From positions 1 through 54,900 of the forward strand of contig JAGAQJ010000040.1 in NCBI GenBank assembly GCA_017622845.1: a stretch of DNA of 54,900 nucleotides. Direction: 5' to 3'. The notes below the pieces were generated by a model. It was not told where the DNA came from and did not search any database. It saw nothing but the letters and a program-made list of their open reading frames with translations. Shown here piece after piece: positions 17,728 to 27,174 of this stretch (positions are counted from its first letter, which is position 1; every line of letters starts with the position of its first letter). Origin of the DNA: Lachnospiraceae bacterium. GTDB taxonomy: Bacteria > Bacillota > Clostridia > Lachnospirales > Lachnospiraceae. The translations under genes and the position numbers were made by a program.

Positions 17728-18775
17728 TCAAAGATTCCCCTTCTGGACTCTTCGAAATTTTGATAGGTATGAAGATAGATTTCCTCTTTTTTTCAGCATA
17801 GAATGAAATAATTCGATACAGGCATTGTCATAGGGGTTCCTTTTCCGCCTGAAATAATGCAACATTTCCCTACTGCCCAGAAATCTCTCAAATGACTGGC
17901 TCGTATACTGGCTTCCTAAATCACTATGGTGAATGCTCTCCTTTGTGTCCCTGAGTGTCCCTGACATTCAGGCAGGTATTCTTAAAAGTTTCTGCAGTCA
18001 GTTTCGCCGTCATGGACGTGCCATCCGTATATCTGATTATTTTGTGGTCACAAGTCCATAACAGAAGCCAGATAGATAGATCCATCCGTCTTTCTTTCTG
18101 CACATGTATATAGGTGATATCCGTACACCATTCCATGTTAATGGTTTCTTGCTATAAAATCGCGCTTCAGGATATTATCCATATTATCAGGAATGCTGCC
18201 ATGATTGGCATGGTGGTTGTATTTCTTTACTACAACAGAGCGCAGCCCCTGTTCATCCATATGCCGCTGCCCCCGTTTTATTTTGCAGGGTGTTCCGTTA
18301 TCATTGAGGATACGGCATATTTTCACTGCTCCATACCTTTGCCTTCTCGATGAAATCGCCATATTCCTTTTGACGGTTTGAAGGTACACGAACAAGAGCT
18401 TTGTAATAGGTACTCTTTGGGAATTTCAGGGCGCTGCAAAGCTAGGCTACAGTATAGCGAGGTAGGTTTTGCCGGATAAAAGAAACAATCTCAGCTATTA
18501 TTCTTTTGGGAATATGGCAGTAGCTTTTTTATATTTTATTTTCAATTTTGAGGCACTGAATCTTTTTCTGAAGTGCCTTATACTCTTTGGGAGCGACTGT
18601 TTCCTCCTCTGACACTTTGATTGTCCAGTTGTGAATACGAGGTACCTCTGGCATTGCACAGAGCTGTAATCGGCTACTTAAATTCCGGAGTGTAAGATTT
18701 TTGGTTTTTCGCCATATTGAACATCTCTTTTGTTATTTCATTTAATAGTATAGGTTGTTCAACTTTTTCTGTCCA
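17728..18775 (-). mobile_element. Degenerate IS3-family (IS150-like) insertion sequence
   Basis: On the minus strand, pieces of an IS3-type transposase appear in order but in different frames. An orfA start reads MAKNQKSYTPEFK and stops at once (about 18715-18677). OrfB parts follow: RYGAVKICRILNDNGTPCKI and HMDEQGLRSVVVKKYNHHAN (18395-18138), WCTDITYIHVQKE (about 18130-18090), CDHKIIRYT.GTSMTAKL (about 18050-17990), and HHSDLGSQYTSQSFERFL...NPYDNACIELFHSMLKK (17930-17790). At least three frameshifts and a missing OrfB C-terminus make it inactive. One end (GTGTGGACAGAAAAAGTTGA on the minus strand, near 18778) looks like an IS terminus; the matching end was not found. Confidence 0.85.
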
Positions 18776-18878
18776 CACTTATATACTAACATCAACTTGA
18801 AAGTATTTGGCGTATCATCTTACTGAAAAACCTTCCACTATGTTATGTCATACAATAATTGAAAAGATGGGTGCGAAA

Positions 18879-19694
18879 ATGTTTAAAAAAGTATTTCGAA
18901 GAATCATATTTTTTTTGTTAATGCTTATTACATGCTTGGGTGTATATAGTATTTGCATAGAACCTTCGCAGATAGTAGTAGAAAGAATTCAATTATCTAC
19001 AGAAGGTGTAATGCCAGAGGAAGTTCGAATTGTTCAGATAAGTGACATTCATTACAGTGATATTGTAGGTATAAATAAAATTCAAAAAGCAATCCAATTA
19101 GTAAATGCTGAAAAAGCCGATGTTATTGTATTGACAGGTGATTATATTACATATGATGATTCTTATTTTAATGAGTTAACAGAAGAATTAAGAAGTTTGA
19201 AGGCCCAATATGGCATTTATGCTATATGGGGAAATCATGATTATTGTGGAAATATGGAGGGGATGAGAAACAGGTTTGAAGAAATAGGTGTTAATATGCT
19301 GGTTAATGAAAATAGGTACATTTCAATAGGGGCTAGTGGGTTTTGGTTAATAGGTGTTGGAAGTTATTACGAGAATGATGTTGATTTACAGAAAGCAATA
19401 AACAATATTCCGGAACAAGATATGAAAATTTTGTTGTGTCATGAGCCTGATTTTGTTGATAATTTATCAGAGGCACAGGTTTTTTTACAAATATCAGGAC
19501 ATAGTCATGGTGGACAAGTAAGATTACCTTTATATGGAGCATTAAAATTACCCCCATTAGGAGAGAGATATCCAATGGGTCTATATAGTGTAAATGAAAA
19601 TTATTTGTATACAAGCAGGGGACTAGGTGAAACAGATTACAAAGTACGTTTTAACTGTAAACCTGAAATTACTATAATAACATTGAAAAAATAG
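18879..19694 (+). CDS. Membrane-anchored metallophosphoesterase (YkuE-like)
   Basis: A calcineurin-like phosphoesterase with an N-terminal membrane anchor (RRIIFFLLMLITCLGVYSI). Metal-binding motifs are in order: DIHYSD, LTGDYI, GNHDYC, CHEPD and GHSHGGQ. Homologues act on phospholipid, nucleotide or envelope precursor phosphates; here it may trim a lipid-linked intermediate. Start assignment is uncertain: in-frame ATGs at 18807, 18867 and 18879 all lack a strong ribosome site, and 18879 places the membrane segment properly. It begins right after the IS3 remnant, and sequence from here on is notably AT-rich, so upstream partner genes may have been lost. Confidence 0.8.
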   Translation: MFKKVFRRIIFFLLMLITCLGVYSICIEPSQIVVERIQLSTEGVMPEEVRIVQISDIHYSDIVGINKIQKAIQLVNAEKADVIVLTGDYITYDDSYFNELTEELRSLKAQYGIYAIWGNHDYCGNMEGMRNRFEEIGVNMLVNENRYISIGASGFWLIGVGSYYENDVDLQKAINNIPEQDMKILLCHEPDFVDNLSEAQVFLQISGHSHGGQVRLPLYGALKLPPLGERYPMGLYSVNENYLYTSRGLGETDYKVRFNCKPEITIITLKK

Positions 19695-19723
19695 TAGGGT
19701 AATTAATAGAGAGGGGGAAGAAT

Positions 19724-20461
19724 TTGAAAGTATGTATAGTAATACCAACCTATAATGAAAGAAAAAATATATTGAAATTAATACCAGAAATAAATGAAAT
19801 ATTTAATGTTAATAATATAGATGGGCAAATTCTGATTATTGATGATAACTCTCCAGATGGGACATGGGATTTAGCAAAAAAATATGAAAAAGAAAATTAT
19901 TGTAAGCTTCTGCGAAGAAAAAGTAAACAAGGCTTGGGAACAGCATATAAACAAGGATTTATGTATGCTCTAAAGAATGGGTATGATGTAATATTTGAAA
20001 TGGATGCAGACTATTCTCATGACCCTAATTATATACCTCAGATGTTAAGTAAGATTAATGAAGGATATGATATGGTGGTAGGAAGTAGACTTGAGGATGG
20101 AGGAAAAAGAGTAGAATATCCATTACATAGAACTGTAGTCAGTAATGTTGCCAATGAAATAATAAAGCTTTTTCTGCATATTCCAGAGAGAGATGTAACT
20201 ACAGGGTATAGAGCTTTTAGAAAAGAGGTGTTGGAAAAAATTGATGTTAAAACTTTAGAATCAAAGGGATTTGAATTTCAGTTAGAGACATTGTTTAAAG
20301 CTAATATAAAAGGGTTTAAAATAACGCATATTCCTATTATTTTTAGGCAAAGAGTTTACGGGAATTCCAAAATGTCAATAAATGAAGTAATCAGATTCTT
20401 AAAATTGGCAGTAAAACTAAAATTTAAATATGAGATCCCATTAAGAAAAGGGAGACTCTAA
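19724..20461 (+). CDS. Polyprenol-phosphate mannosyltransferase-like GT2
   Basis: A 245-residue family 2 glycosyltransferase of the DPM1 type: IPTYNERKNILKLIPEI, ILIIDDNSPDGTW, KQGLGTAYKQGF, MDADYSHDPNYIP and VVGSRLEDGG, then RDVTTGYRAFRKEVLE. These enzymes move a sugar, often mannose or glucose, from a nucleotide sugar to polyprenyl phosphate, giving a lipid-linked donor used outside the membrane. There is no membrane domain of its own. The start is TTG with AGGGGG seven bases upstream. It is the first of a tightly packed series of polysaccharide genes. Confidence 0.85.
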   Translation: MKVCIVIPTYNERKNILKLIPEINEIFNVNNIDGQILIIDDNSPDGTWDLAKKYEKENYCKLLRRKSKQGLGTAYKQGFMYALKNGYDVIFEMDADYSHDPNYIPQMLSKINEGYDMVVGSRLEDGGKRVEYPLHRTVVSNVANEIIKLFLHIPERDVTTGYRAFRKEVLEKIDVKTLESKGFEFQLETLFKANIKGFKITHIPIIFRQRVYGNSKMSINEVIRFLKLAVKLKFKYEIPLRKGRL

Positions 20462-20483
20462 AAGATTGAGGGGGGGAAATCAA

Positions 20484-21377
20484 ATGTTAGAAGTCTCTGT
20501 TGGTATTTGCGCATATAATGAAGAAAATAATATTGGAAAATTGTTAGAAAGCATATTTAAGCAAAAGTGTGAGAAAATACATATAAAAGAGATAGTTGTT
20601 GTGTCTTCGGCTTGTACAGATGACACGGATAAAATTGTGGAGAACTATGCGAAGATAGATAGTAGAATTACATTAATTAGACAGAAAGAAAGAAAAGGAA
20701 AAAGTTCTGCTATTAATTTGTTTTTAAAAGAAATAAGTGGTGATGTATGCATTTTGGAAAGTGCCGATACGATTCCGCTAAGTGATGCATATGAAAACTT
20801 ATGTAAAAGTTTTGAAATAGCTGATGTTGGAATGGTTGGTGCACATCCGGTTCCGGTGAATAATTCTAAAAATTTTATGGGCTTTGTTGTAAATTTGCTT
20901 TGGAAATTGCATCATAAAACAGCGTTAATTGCACCGAAATGTGGCGAGCTCGTAGCTTATAAAAATATAGTAGAGAGTATACCAGAAGATAGTGCTGTTG
21001 ATGAAGCTAGTATTGAGGCAATTATTGTTAGTAAGGGATATAAGCTTGCATATGCTCAGGATGCGATTGTAAAAAATAAAGGTCCAGAAAGCATAGGGGA
21101 TTATGTTATTCAAAGACGTCGGATTATTTGTGGACATAAATGGTTAAACGATAACTATACTTACAAAGTATCAACTTCAAATATGTTAAGGACGGTACGA
21201 AATGTACTGAAAGAGTTTAACCTAAATATCAAAAATAATATTTGGATTATAGCTACCATCTGTTTAGAATTGTACTGTAGAATTATGGGGTATTACGATT
21301 ACTACATTAAAAAAAAGAATCCATTTATATGGGAAATTGCAGATAGTACTAAGAAGGTGACAGATGAACAAGGTTAG
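20484..21377 (+). CDS. Glycosyltransferase family 2
   Basis: A 297-residue GT-A enzyme: VGICAYNEENNIGKLLESIF at the N-terminus, IVVVSSACTDDT as nucleotide-sugar pocket, and LESADTIPL near the usual DxD position, where the acidic pair is less canonical. A hydrophobic stretch near residues 255-275 (IWIIATICLELY) may associate with membrane. The sugar transferred is unknown. ATG 20484 has GAGGGGGG upstream; an earlier TTG overlaps that site. The 3' end overlaps the flippase gene by 14 bp. Confidence 0.82.
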   Translation: MLEVSVGICAYNEENNIGKLLESIFKQKCEKIHIKEIVVVSSACTDDTDKIVENYAKIDSRITLIRQKERKGKSSAINLFLKEISGDVCILESADTIPLSDAYENLCKSFEIADVGMVGAHPVPVNNSKNFMGFVVNLLWKLHHKTALIAPKCGELVAYKNIVESIPEDSAVDEASIEAIIVSKGYKLAYAQDAIVKNKGPESIGDYVIQRRRIICGHKWLNDNYTYKVSTSNMLRTVRNVLKEFNLNIKNNIWIIATICLELYCRIMGYYDYYIKKKNPFIWEIADSTKKVTDEQG

Positions 21378-22593
21378 GGGTATTCTTTGTGTATATGGCA
21401 ATAATATTTATGGTGCTGTGCTTCGGACAGCAAGCCTCATACTGTTAACTCGTATGCTCGGAAAGGTTGGTTATGGACAAATAAAGGTAGCAGAATCACT
21501 AATAGGATCCGCATTGCCAATTGTACTATTTGGTCTTGATAATGCTGTACTTAAATTTTGTTCTGAGAAGTGTGAAAATACGGAAAAGTGTAAAATAGTA
21601 TCAAATGCAGTTATTATTATATTTTTTATTTCTGTCGTTTGGACAATTGTTAATGCTGTGCTTGTTGAAACAACAGATTTATATCAATTATCTAATAGAT
21701 ATTTAAATCGTATTGTCATATGGACATTACCATTTTTAGCATTAAAGGATGTAATAGAATCCTACCTATACTCACAGAAAAAATTTGAACAAACTGCGTT
21801 GCTTAATACAGGGATTCTGACGTTTGAAGTGATTCTGATAGTATCATTCTGTTATCTTTTTGATACGACTGGATGGGCAGTAGCTAAGATTATTGCTTTA
21901 TTATTTAATGTGATTATCCTTTTATTCTTTGTTAAGGATCAAATTGTATATAAGATAGATATAAAAAAATTTAAAGAGACATTAAGATTTAGTCTATACG
22001 ATTGGATTACTACTGTTTTGGCAGGCTTAACAAGTGCAGCACCTGTTTTATTATCTACTTGGATGCGTGTTAATGATGATCATATTGGTTCGTTTGCTAT
22101 CGTTACTGGAATAATTGGAGGAATAAGATTTATTCCACAAACAATTATTGACGTTGGAACGCCTGATATGTCAAGAAATATGGAAGATATAAATAAATTT
22201 AGAAAAATTGTTGCCAATATATTTCTTTGGGAAAATTTAATTAGTATTTTAATATTTCTAGGTGTTGTGCTTACGAATAAATTTGTGTTAGTATTTGTGC
22301 TAAAAATTGAAGACGATATAACAGGTTCAATACTTATCATTATGAGTTTTGCATTAATAATGGAACAGAACTCTTATACATTTATGACTGCATTAATGAG
22401 TCTGGGTAAAACAAAATTGACTGCAATAACGTATTTTGTTACTTTCATTAGTTCAGTAATATTCTGCGGAATTGGAATCTTCATAAATGGTATATTCGGT
22501 TTGACGTTTGGAATTGTATTTGCAACAATAATTAGTGGGATATGTAATTTATATTTTTATCATGTAAGTTTAAAAAAGAGAATAAAGGAGTAA
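21364..22593 (+). CDS. Polysaccharide flippase (Wzx/MOP family)
   Basis: A 409-residue polytopic membrane protein with about 12 hydrophobic segments and the MOP-superfamily layout (N-terminal GNNIYGAVLRTASLILLTRMLGKVGYG). It is the likely exporter that flips undecaprenyl-linked oligosaccharide units across the membrane. It is shorter than many Wzx proteins (about 450-480), mainly at the C-terminus. AAGGTGACAG precedes the ATG, which lies within the previous gene, implying translational coupling. No Wzy polymerase was recognised nearby. Confidence 0.82.
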   Translation: MNKVRGILCVYGNNIYGAVLRTASLILLTRMLGKVGYGQIKVAESLIGSALPIVLFGLDNAVLKFCSEKCENTEKCKIVSNAVIIIFFISVVWTIVNAVLVETTDLYQLSNRYLNRIVIWTLPFLALKDVIESYLYSQKKFEQTALLNTGILTFEVILIVSFCYLFDTTGWAVAKIIALLFNVIILLFFVKDQIVYKIDIKKFKETLRFSLYDWITTVLAGLTSAAPVLLSTWMRVNDDHIGSFAIVTGIIGGIRFIPQTIIDVGTPDMSRNMEDINKFRKIVANIFLWENLISILIFLGVVLTNKFVLVFVLKIEDDITGSILIIMSFALIMEQNSYTFMTALMSLGKTKLTAITYFVTFISSVIFCGIGIFINGIFGLTFGIVFATIISGICNLYFYHVSLKKRIKE

Positions 22594-22599
22594 TGGAAT

Positions 22600-23130
22600 A
22601 TGGATGATGTAGTGGTAAGATTAAAGGATATATTTTGTACAATACGAGTTCTAAAAGAAACGGATATAGAGGATTTACTTAAAATAAAAAATGAAATAGA
22701 GATTCATAGAGAAAGATTAGAACTTCAAAAGAATGGAAAAGCTTGTTATCTAGGAGCTGTAATAAATCATTGTGTCATTGGTTTTGTTTTAATTTCTCTG
22801 GATAATAAGAAAGATGTTATGCCATACACAAATAACGAAAAATGTGCAGATATGATAGATTTATTTGTTATGAAACCATTCAGGGGAAAAAGTATTGGAA
22901 CATATTTAATTGCTCAATCCGAAAGAATATGTAAGGAAAATAAAATTTTCTTTTTGGGCTTAGACGTAAATCCAAAAGATAATTTGAGTGCTATGGAATT
23001 ATATAAAAGATTATCCTACAAAAAAGTTGGTGAGCTTCATTTAGACGGTATCTATCCCTCAAAAGATGAAAATGGGAAGGACTGTGAATATGAAGACTGG
23101 TGTATAGATATGATAAAGAAATTAAATTAG
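22600..23130 (+). CDS. GNAT-family N-acetyltransferase
   Basis: A 176-residue single-domain acetyltransferase. The acetyl-CoA site is recognisable as DLFVMKPFRGKSIGTYLIAQ (motif A, R/Q-x-x-G-x-G/A type), and LGLDVNPKDNLSAMELYKRL is the following motif B region. It may acetylate an amino sugar or nucleotide sugar of the polysaccharide, although a housekeeping substrate is possible. AAGGAG precedes the start. It lies 6 bp after the flippase gene in the same operon. Confidence 0.82.
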   Translation: MDDVVVRLKDIFCTIRVLKETDIEDLLKIKNEIEIHRERLELQKNGKACYLGAVINHCVIGFVLISLDNKKDVMPYTNNEKCADMIDLFVMKPFRGKSIGTYLIAQSERICKENKIFFLGLDVNPKDNLSAMELYKRLSYKKVGELHLDGIYPSKDENGKDCEYEDWCIDMIKKLN

Positions 23131-23143
23131 AGGATGTTTACTT

Positions 23144-24055
23144 ATGGTTCGATGTTCAGTTGTGATTGCTGTGTATAATGGTGAAAAGTATATAAAGAGT
23201 ACACTTGATTCGATAATAAATCAAAACTATGAGAATATGGAAGTTATAGTTGTGGATGATGGTTCTAATGATGGAACAGCAATGATACTTAAGGATTTTG
23301 GTGAACAAATAAAATACTTTCGAAGTAATAGGGTGGGACCCGGAGGAGCAAGAAATATAGGTATTCAAAATAGTATGGGTGAATACATAGCATTTTGTGA
23401 TGCGGACGATTTATGGGTTTCGGATAAATTGAGAAAGCAGATACAGTTTATGGATAACAATCTACAAGTGATTGGTTGTTATAGTGATTGTGAATATATA
23501 GATCAAAACAATTGCCATATTGAAGATGTAGATTCAATTTCAAAGATAAAAGATAAAACATTTTATGAGAAATTGTTATTAGGTGGAAATTATGTTTGCT
23601 TCTCATCTTTATTAATAAGAAAAGTTTTTTTAGAACGGGTAGGTGGATTTGATGAATCACCAGAATTAATTGGTTCAGAGGATTATGATTTATTAATACG
23701 ACTCGCAAAGGAAGGAGAAATTAGGCGTGTGTACGATAGATTAATTCAATATAGAAAATACAGAGGATCATTAAGCAGTTCTAATGAGAAAAGTTTTCAC
23801 TCAACATTAAAGGTAATTTGTAAAGAAATGAATAAAGCTGATTGGAAAAATAGTTTTAAAAAAAAGGTATTGTGTAATTTCTACGATACCTTTGCTTACG
23901 ACTTTATTGGAGACGGAAATAGTCAGATGGCATGGTATTGTATAAGAAAAGCTTTAATGAAAAATTGCTTTGAGTTACGTATTCAAAAAAATATATTGAG
24001 AGCATTTAAATTATTGTTTCAACAGAAATATAAGAAGAGAAAGCATTGTATATGA
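23144..24055 (+). CDS. Glycosyltransferase family 2
   Basis: A 303-residue GT-A glycosyltransferase with a textbook N-terminus (SVVIAVYNGEKYIKSTLDSI, VIVVDDGSNDGT), a GGARNIGI signature and the metal-binding CDADDLW. The middle contains GGFDESPELIGSEDYDLLIRL, the acceptor-side ED motif. No membrane segment is seen, so it likely works at the inner face on a lipid-linked acceptor. Its stop overlaps the next start in an ATGA arrangement. Confidence 0.87.
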   Translation: MVRCSVVIAVYNGEKYIKSTLDSIINQNYENMEVIVVDDGSNDGTAMILKDFGEQIKYFRSNRVGPGGARNIGIQNSMGEYIAFCDADDLWVSDKLRKQIQFMDNNLQVIGCYSDCEYIDQNNCHIEDVDSISKIKDKTFYEKLLLGGNYVCFSSLLIRKVFLERVGGFDESPELIGSEDYDLLIRLAKEGEIRRVYDRLIQYRKYRGSLSSSNEKSFHSTLKVICKEMNKADWKNSFKKKVLCNFYDTFAYDFIGDGNSQMAWYCIRKALMKNCFELRIQKNILRAFKLLFQQKYKKRKHCI

Positions 24056-26028
24056 GTGGAAATAGAAAATTAGAAACCGATAATAAGCAGAATAGGGTAA
24101 GTTTAGTCATAACTGTATATAATGAAGCAGATACGATTGGACAATTGCTTGATTCTATTAAAAAGCAGACTCTTCAACTTTTTGAATTAATCTTTGTAGA
24201 TGCCGGATCTACAGATGGTACAATAGAAATACTTGAAGATCAAATATTACCATTTCAGGTAAAGCTGATTAAGGAAAAACAGTGCTATCCCGGAAAGGGA
24301 AGAAACATTGGAGCAAAGAATGCTACAGGTGATGTAATTGTATTTGCAGATGCAGGTTTCGTATTTAAAGAAGACTGGTTGGAGTGCCTTGTTAAAGGGT
24401 TAACTGGGGATGTGTGCTTTGGAAATTGGCAAGTTTATTTATATAAACAAACAGGTTTTCACAAGGCTTGTTGTCTTATATACATGGATCCCATTGTGAA
24501 TAGAAATGGTAGCGAAGTAAGAGAGGAAAGCGTTGCATCAATGGCTGTTAAGAAAGATGCGTGGAATAGCATGGAGAAATTTGCTGAAGAATATCGCTGT
24601 GGTGAAGATGTTCTATTTTTAAAAAAATTATTACAGTCAGATTTCGAAATAAATTATGCAATGGATGCTCAATCATACTGGTTTCCACCAAGAAACATTT
24701 GGGAGGTTTGGAAAAAACAAGTTTCTTATAGCAGGTGGAGAGAATATCTACAGTTTGATGGTTTTGAATTTTGGAAAAGTATAATTTTCCTGGGCGCATA
24801 TATAACTTTTACGGAGCTGATTTCTGTTCTATTCTCAACAGGATTAGCAATTGTATATTTTATTATCAATTTATATAGAAAGAAATGTAGTGTACATCTT
24901 AGTAAAAGCTCTGTCAGTATTATTCCGAGTTATGTGGTTTTAAGCAGCGTAGTATTTTTAGCCAATTTAGTGGGGAGAGGGAAAGGGAAGATGCAGAGGT
25001 TAATTGCAGATTTAAAAATAATCAAATTCAAATTAACCGTTTTTAGAGATAATTATAAGAGAGGAAAATACTCGCTTACAATGCGAAAAATAAATAAAAT
25101 AGTACATAGCAAAGTAGATAATCCAATAAACAGACCACAGGCTGTTTTGATAGAGACAACCAATAAATGCAATGCAAAATGCGTAATGTGTCCACAGCCG
25201 GATTTGGGAAGAAAGCATGAAGTTATGTCTAGAGAACTTTATAAAAAGATTATTGATGAGTGTGTTGAATTAGGAGTGGATATGGTTCAACTAAATGGAA
25301 CAAATGAGCCATTATTAGATCCTTATTTGCTAGACAGAATAAATTATGCGAAAGAAAGAGGAATAAAGAGACTATATTGCTATACGAATGGAGCCTTGCT
25401 CAATGAAAAAATGGCTCAAGAAATTCTAGAGTCCCCATTGGATATGTTGATTATCAGCTTTGATGCATTGGTAGAAGAGTATTATTTAAAGATGAGGAGA
25501 GGATTGGATTTTAATAGAGTCAAAAACAATACACTTTACATTTTGAATGAAAAAGCTAGATTGGGGAAAAAGTTGCGTATTGTTATTGCATCAACTTTAT
25601 ATAATAAAAGAAATGTGGAAATGGCCTTTAGTTCAGAATTGTATAAAAAATTGAGTTGTTTGGCAGATGATGTAGATATTATGTTTCCGAGTGAACTGCA
25701 TAATTGGGCTGGACAAATAAAATTTGAAGGAATGAGATATGAAAATTACAGTAAAAAATATCAAGTTCCTTGCTTAAGATTATGGTCTAGAATGAGTATT
25801 TTGTCGAATGGAAATGTTTCATTATGTTGCTTAGACTATAAAGGTCAGAATACACCTGGGAACTTAAATGATAATACAATTTATGAAATATGGAATGGAG
25901 AAAAATGGAAAAATATAAGGGAACGCCATATACAAGGAAAGATTCATTTATGTAATCAATGTACAGAAGCAGATCCGCTTCGTTGGATTGATCAGAAATC
26001 AGAAAATATCTTGGGGAGGTATGATTAG
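24052..26028 (+). CDS. Glycosyltransferase GT2-radical SAM/SPASM fusion protein
   Basis: A 658-residue two-enzyme protein. Residues about 15-235 are a GT2 domain (SLVITVYNEADTIGQLLDSI, FVDAGSTDGT, GKGRNIGAKNATGD, FADAGFVF). Two or three membrane segments follow (about 240-310). Residues about 365-560 are a radical SAM domain with the cluster motif Cys373, Cys377, Cys380 (CNAKCVMC) after ETTNK, plus NGTNEP and CYTNGALL. The C-terminal part (LSNGNVSLCCLDYKG, and HLCNQC) has the cysteines of a SPASM-type domain for auxiliary Fe-S clusters. Radical SAM/SPASM enzymes modify peptides or sugars by radical chemistry, so this may couple sugar transfer to epimerisation, dehydrogenation or linkage formation. 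ATG 24052 overlaps the previous stop (ATGA); a TTG six bases earlier is possible. Confidence 0.85.
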   Translation: MSGNRKLETDNKQNRVSLVITVYNEADTIGQLLDSIKKQTLQLFELIFVDAGSTDGTIEILEDQILPFQVKLIKEKQCYPGKGRNIGAKNATGDVIVFADAGFVFKEDWLECLVKGLTGDVCFGNWQVYLYKQTGFHKACCLIYMDPIVNRNGSEVREESVASMAVKKDAWNSMEKFAEEYRCGEDVLFLKKLLQSDFEINYAMDAQSYWFPPRNIWEVWKKQVSYSRWREYLQFDGFEFWKSIIFLGAYITFTELISVLFSTGLAIVYFIINLYRKKCSVHLSKSSVSIIPSYVVLSSVVFLANLVGRGKGKMQRLIADLKIIKFKLTVFRDNYKRGKYSLTMRKINKIVHSKVDNPINRPQAVLIETTNKCNAKCVMCPQPDLGRKHEVMSRELYKKIIDECVELGVDMVQLNGTNEPLLDPYLLDRINYAKERGIKRLYCYTNGALLNEKMAQEILESPLDMLIISFDALVEEYYLKMRRGLDFNRVKNNTLYILNEKARLGKKLRIVIASTLYNKRNVEMAFSSELYKKLSCLADDVDIMFPSELHNWAGQIKFEGMRYENYSKKYQVPCLRLWSRMSILSNGNVSLCCLDYKGQNTPGNLNDNTIYEIWNGEKWKNIRERHIQGKIHLCNQCTEADPLRWIDQKSENILGRYD

Positions 26029-27174
26029 GTGAATGTATGGAACGTGTACCCTGTCCTGCATATATTTGAGTCAAGTGGGTCAAAAAGTACAGGAGGTGTC
26101 GATACCTATATTGAGATAATACAAAAGTATTGGCAAAAGAAAGATAAAAATGCAGTAATGTTTCTGGTAATTCATAATGATGAATTTACAAATATACTAA
26201 AAAATATAGGATTTAAGGTATTTTCTATTTCAGAGGAACGCTCTTTATATAAAAAGTCTATTAGATACTTACGAGCATTGATAAATGAGATTGTAAAATA
26301 TCAAATAAAAACTATTCATTCCCATGGATACAAAGCCGATTATATTGGATATTTGCTCAAAAAAAAACTGACTGCAAAGAAAAGAGAACCTATTTGGATA
26401 GTACATTGCCATGGATGGATTAATACAGGCTTAATAAATAAATTTCAAACATGGATTGATATTAAACTGCTAAGAGGGGTGGATGGAATCGTAATTGTTT
26501 GTGATTATATGAGAAGGATATTGTTAGCGAATAAAATAGATGAGGATAAGATTTATGTAATTAAAAATGTTGTAAAACCAAAGAAAAGGTCTGTAAAAAA
26601 AGCAGCATCACAATATAGAAGAATTATTGGAGTTGGAAGACTGTCACCGGAGAAAAGATGGGATCTCTTTATAGAGATGGTAGGAAGATTACGACATTTG
26701 GAATATGTTGAGTTTATAATCTACGGTGAAGGCAAATTAAAAGAACCCTTGCAGCAGCAGATTAATCGTTTAGGTTTAAGTAAAAAAGTGAAATTGGCAG
26801 GTTATGTTCGGGAAAAAGAGATTTTATATGATAATGCGGATATTATGGTTATTTGTTCCGATACAGAAGGAATTCCATTTGTTTTACTAGAGGCGATGGA
26901 AAGAGGTATTGCAGTAATCGCGACAAGAGTAGGCGGAATACCTGAAATAATCACAGATAGCGAGAATGGTTTGCTTGTTGATGTGGGTAATTGTGAAAAA
27001 ATGGCTGATTCGTTAGAACGATTACTTATGGATGATATACTGCGAGCGAATATTATAGATAATGCACGTAAATACTTAGATAATATGTCAAGTAACCATA
27101 ACTTAGTATTGGAGTTAGAGCAAGTATATCTAAAAGTAAGCAAGTTAAAATTTAAAAGTGGGGGATATACTTGA
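26029..27174 (+). CDS. Glycosyltransferase family 4
   Basis: A 381-residue GT-B enzyme. The N-terminal acceptor domain contains STGGVDTYIEI and the C-terminal nucleotide-sugar domain has GVGRLSPEKRWDLFIEMV, IYGEGKLKEPL, KLAGYV and the ExE region SDTEGIPFVLLEAMERGIAV.ATRVGGIPEII. It is probably a retaining transferase extending the lipid-linked glycan. The start is GTG directly after the stop of the preceding gene; GGGGAGG lies about 12 nt upstream. Confidence 0.88.
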   Translation: MNVWNVYPVLHIFESSGSKSTGGVDTYIEIIQKYWQKKDKNAVMFLVIHNDEFTNILKNIGFKVFSISEERSLYKKSIRYLRALINEIVKYQIKTIHSHGYKADYIGYLLKKKLTAKKREPIWIVHCHGWINTGLINKFQTWIDIKLLRGVDGIVIVCDYMRRILLANKIDEDKIYVIKNVVKPKKRSVKKAASQYRRIIGVGRLSPEKRWDLFIEMVGRLRHLEYVEFIIYGEGKLKEPLQQQINRLGLSKKVKLAGYVREKEILYDNADIMVICSDTEGIPFVLLEAMERGIAVIATRVGGIPEIITDSENGLLVDVGNCEKMADSLERLLMDDILRANIIDNARKYLDNMSSNHNLVLELEQVYLKVSKLKFKSGGYT

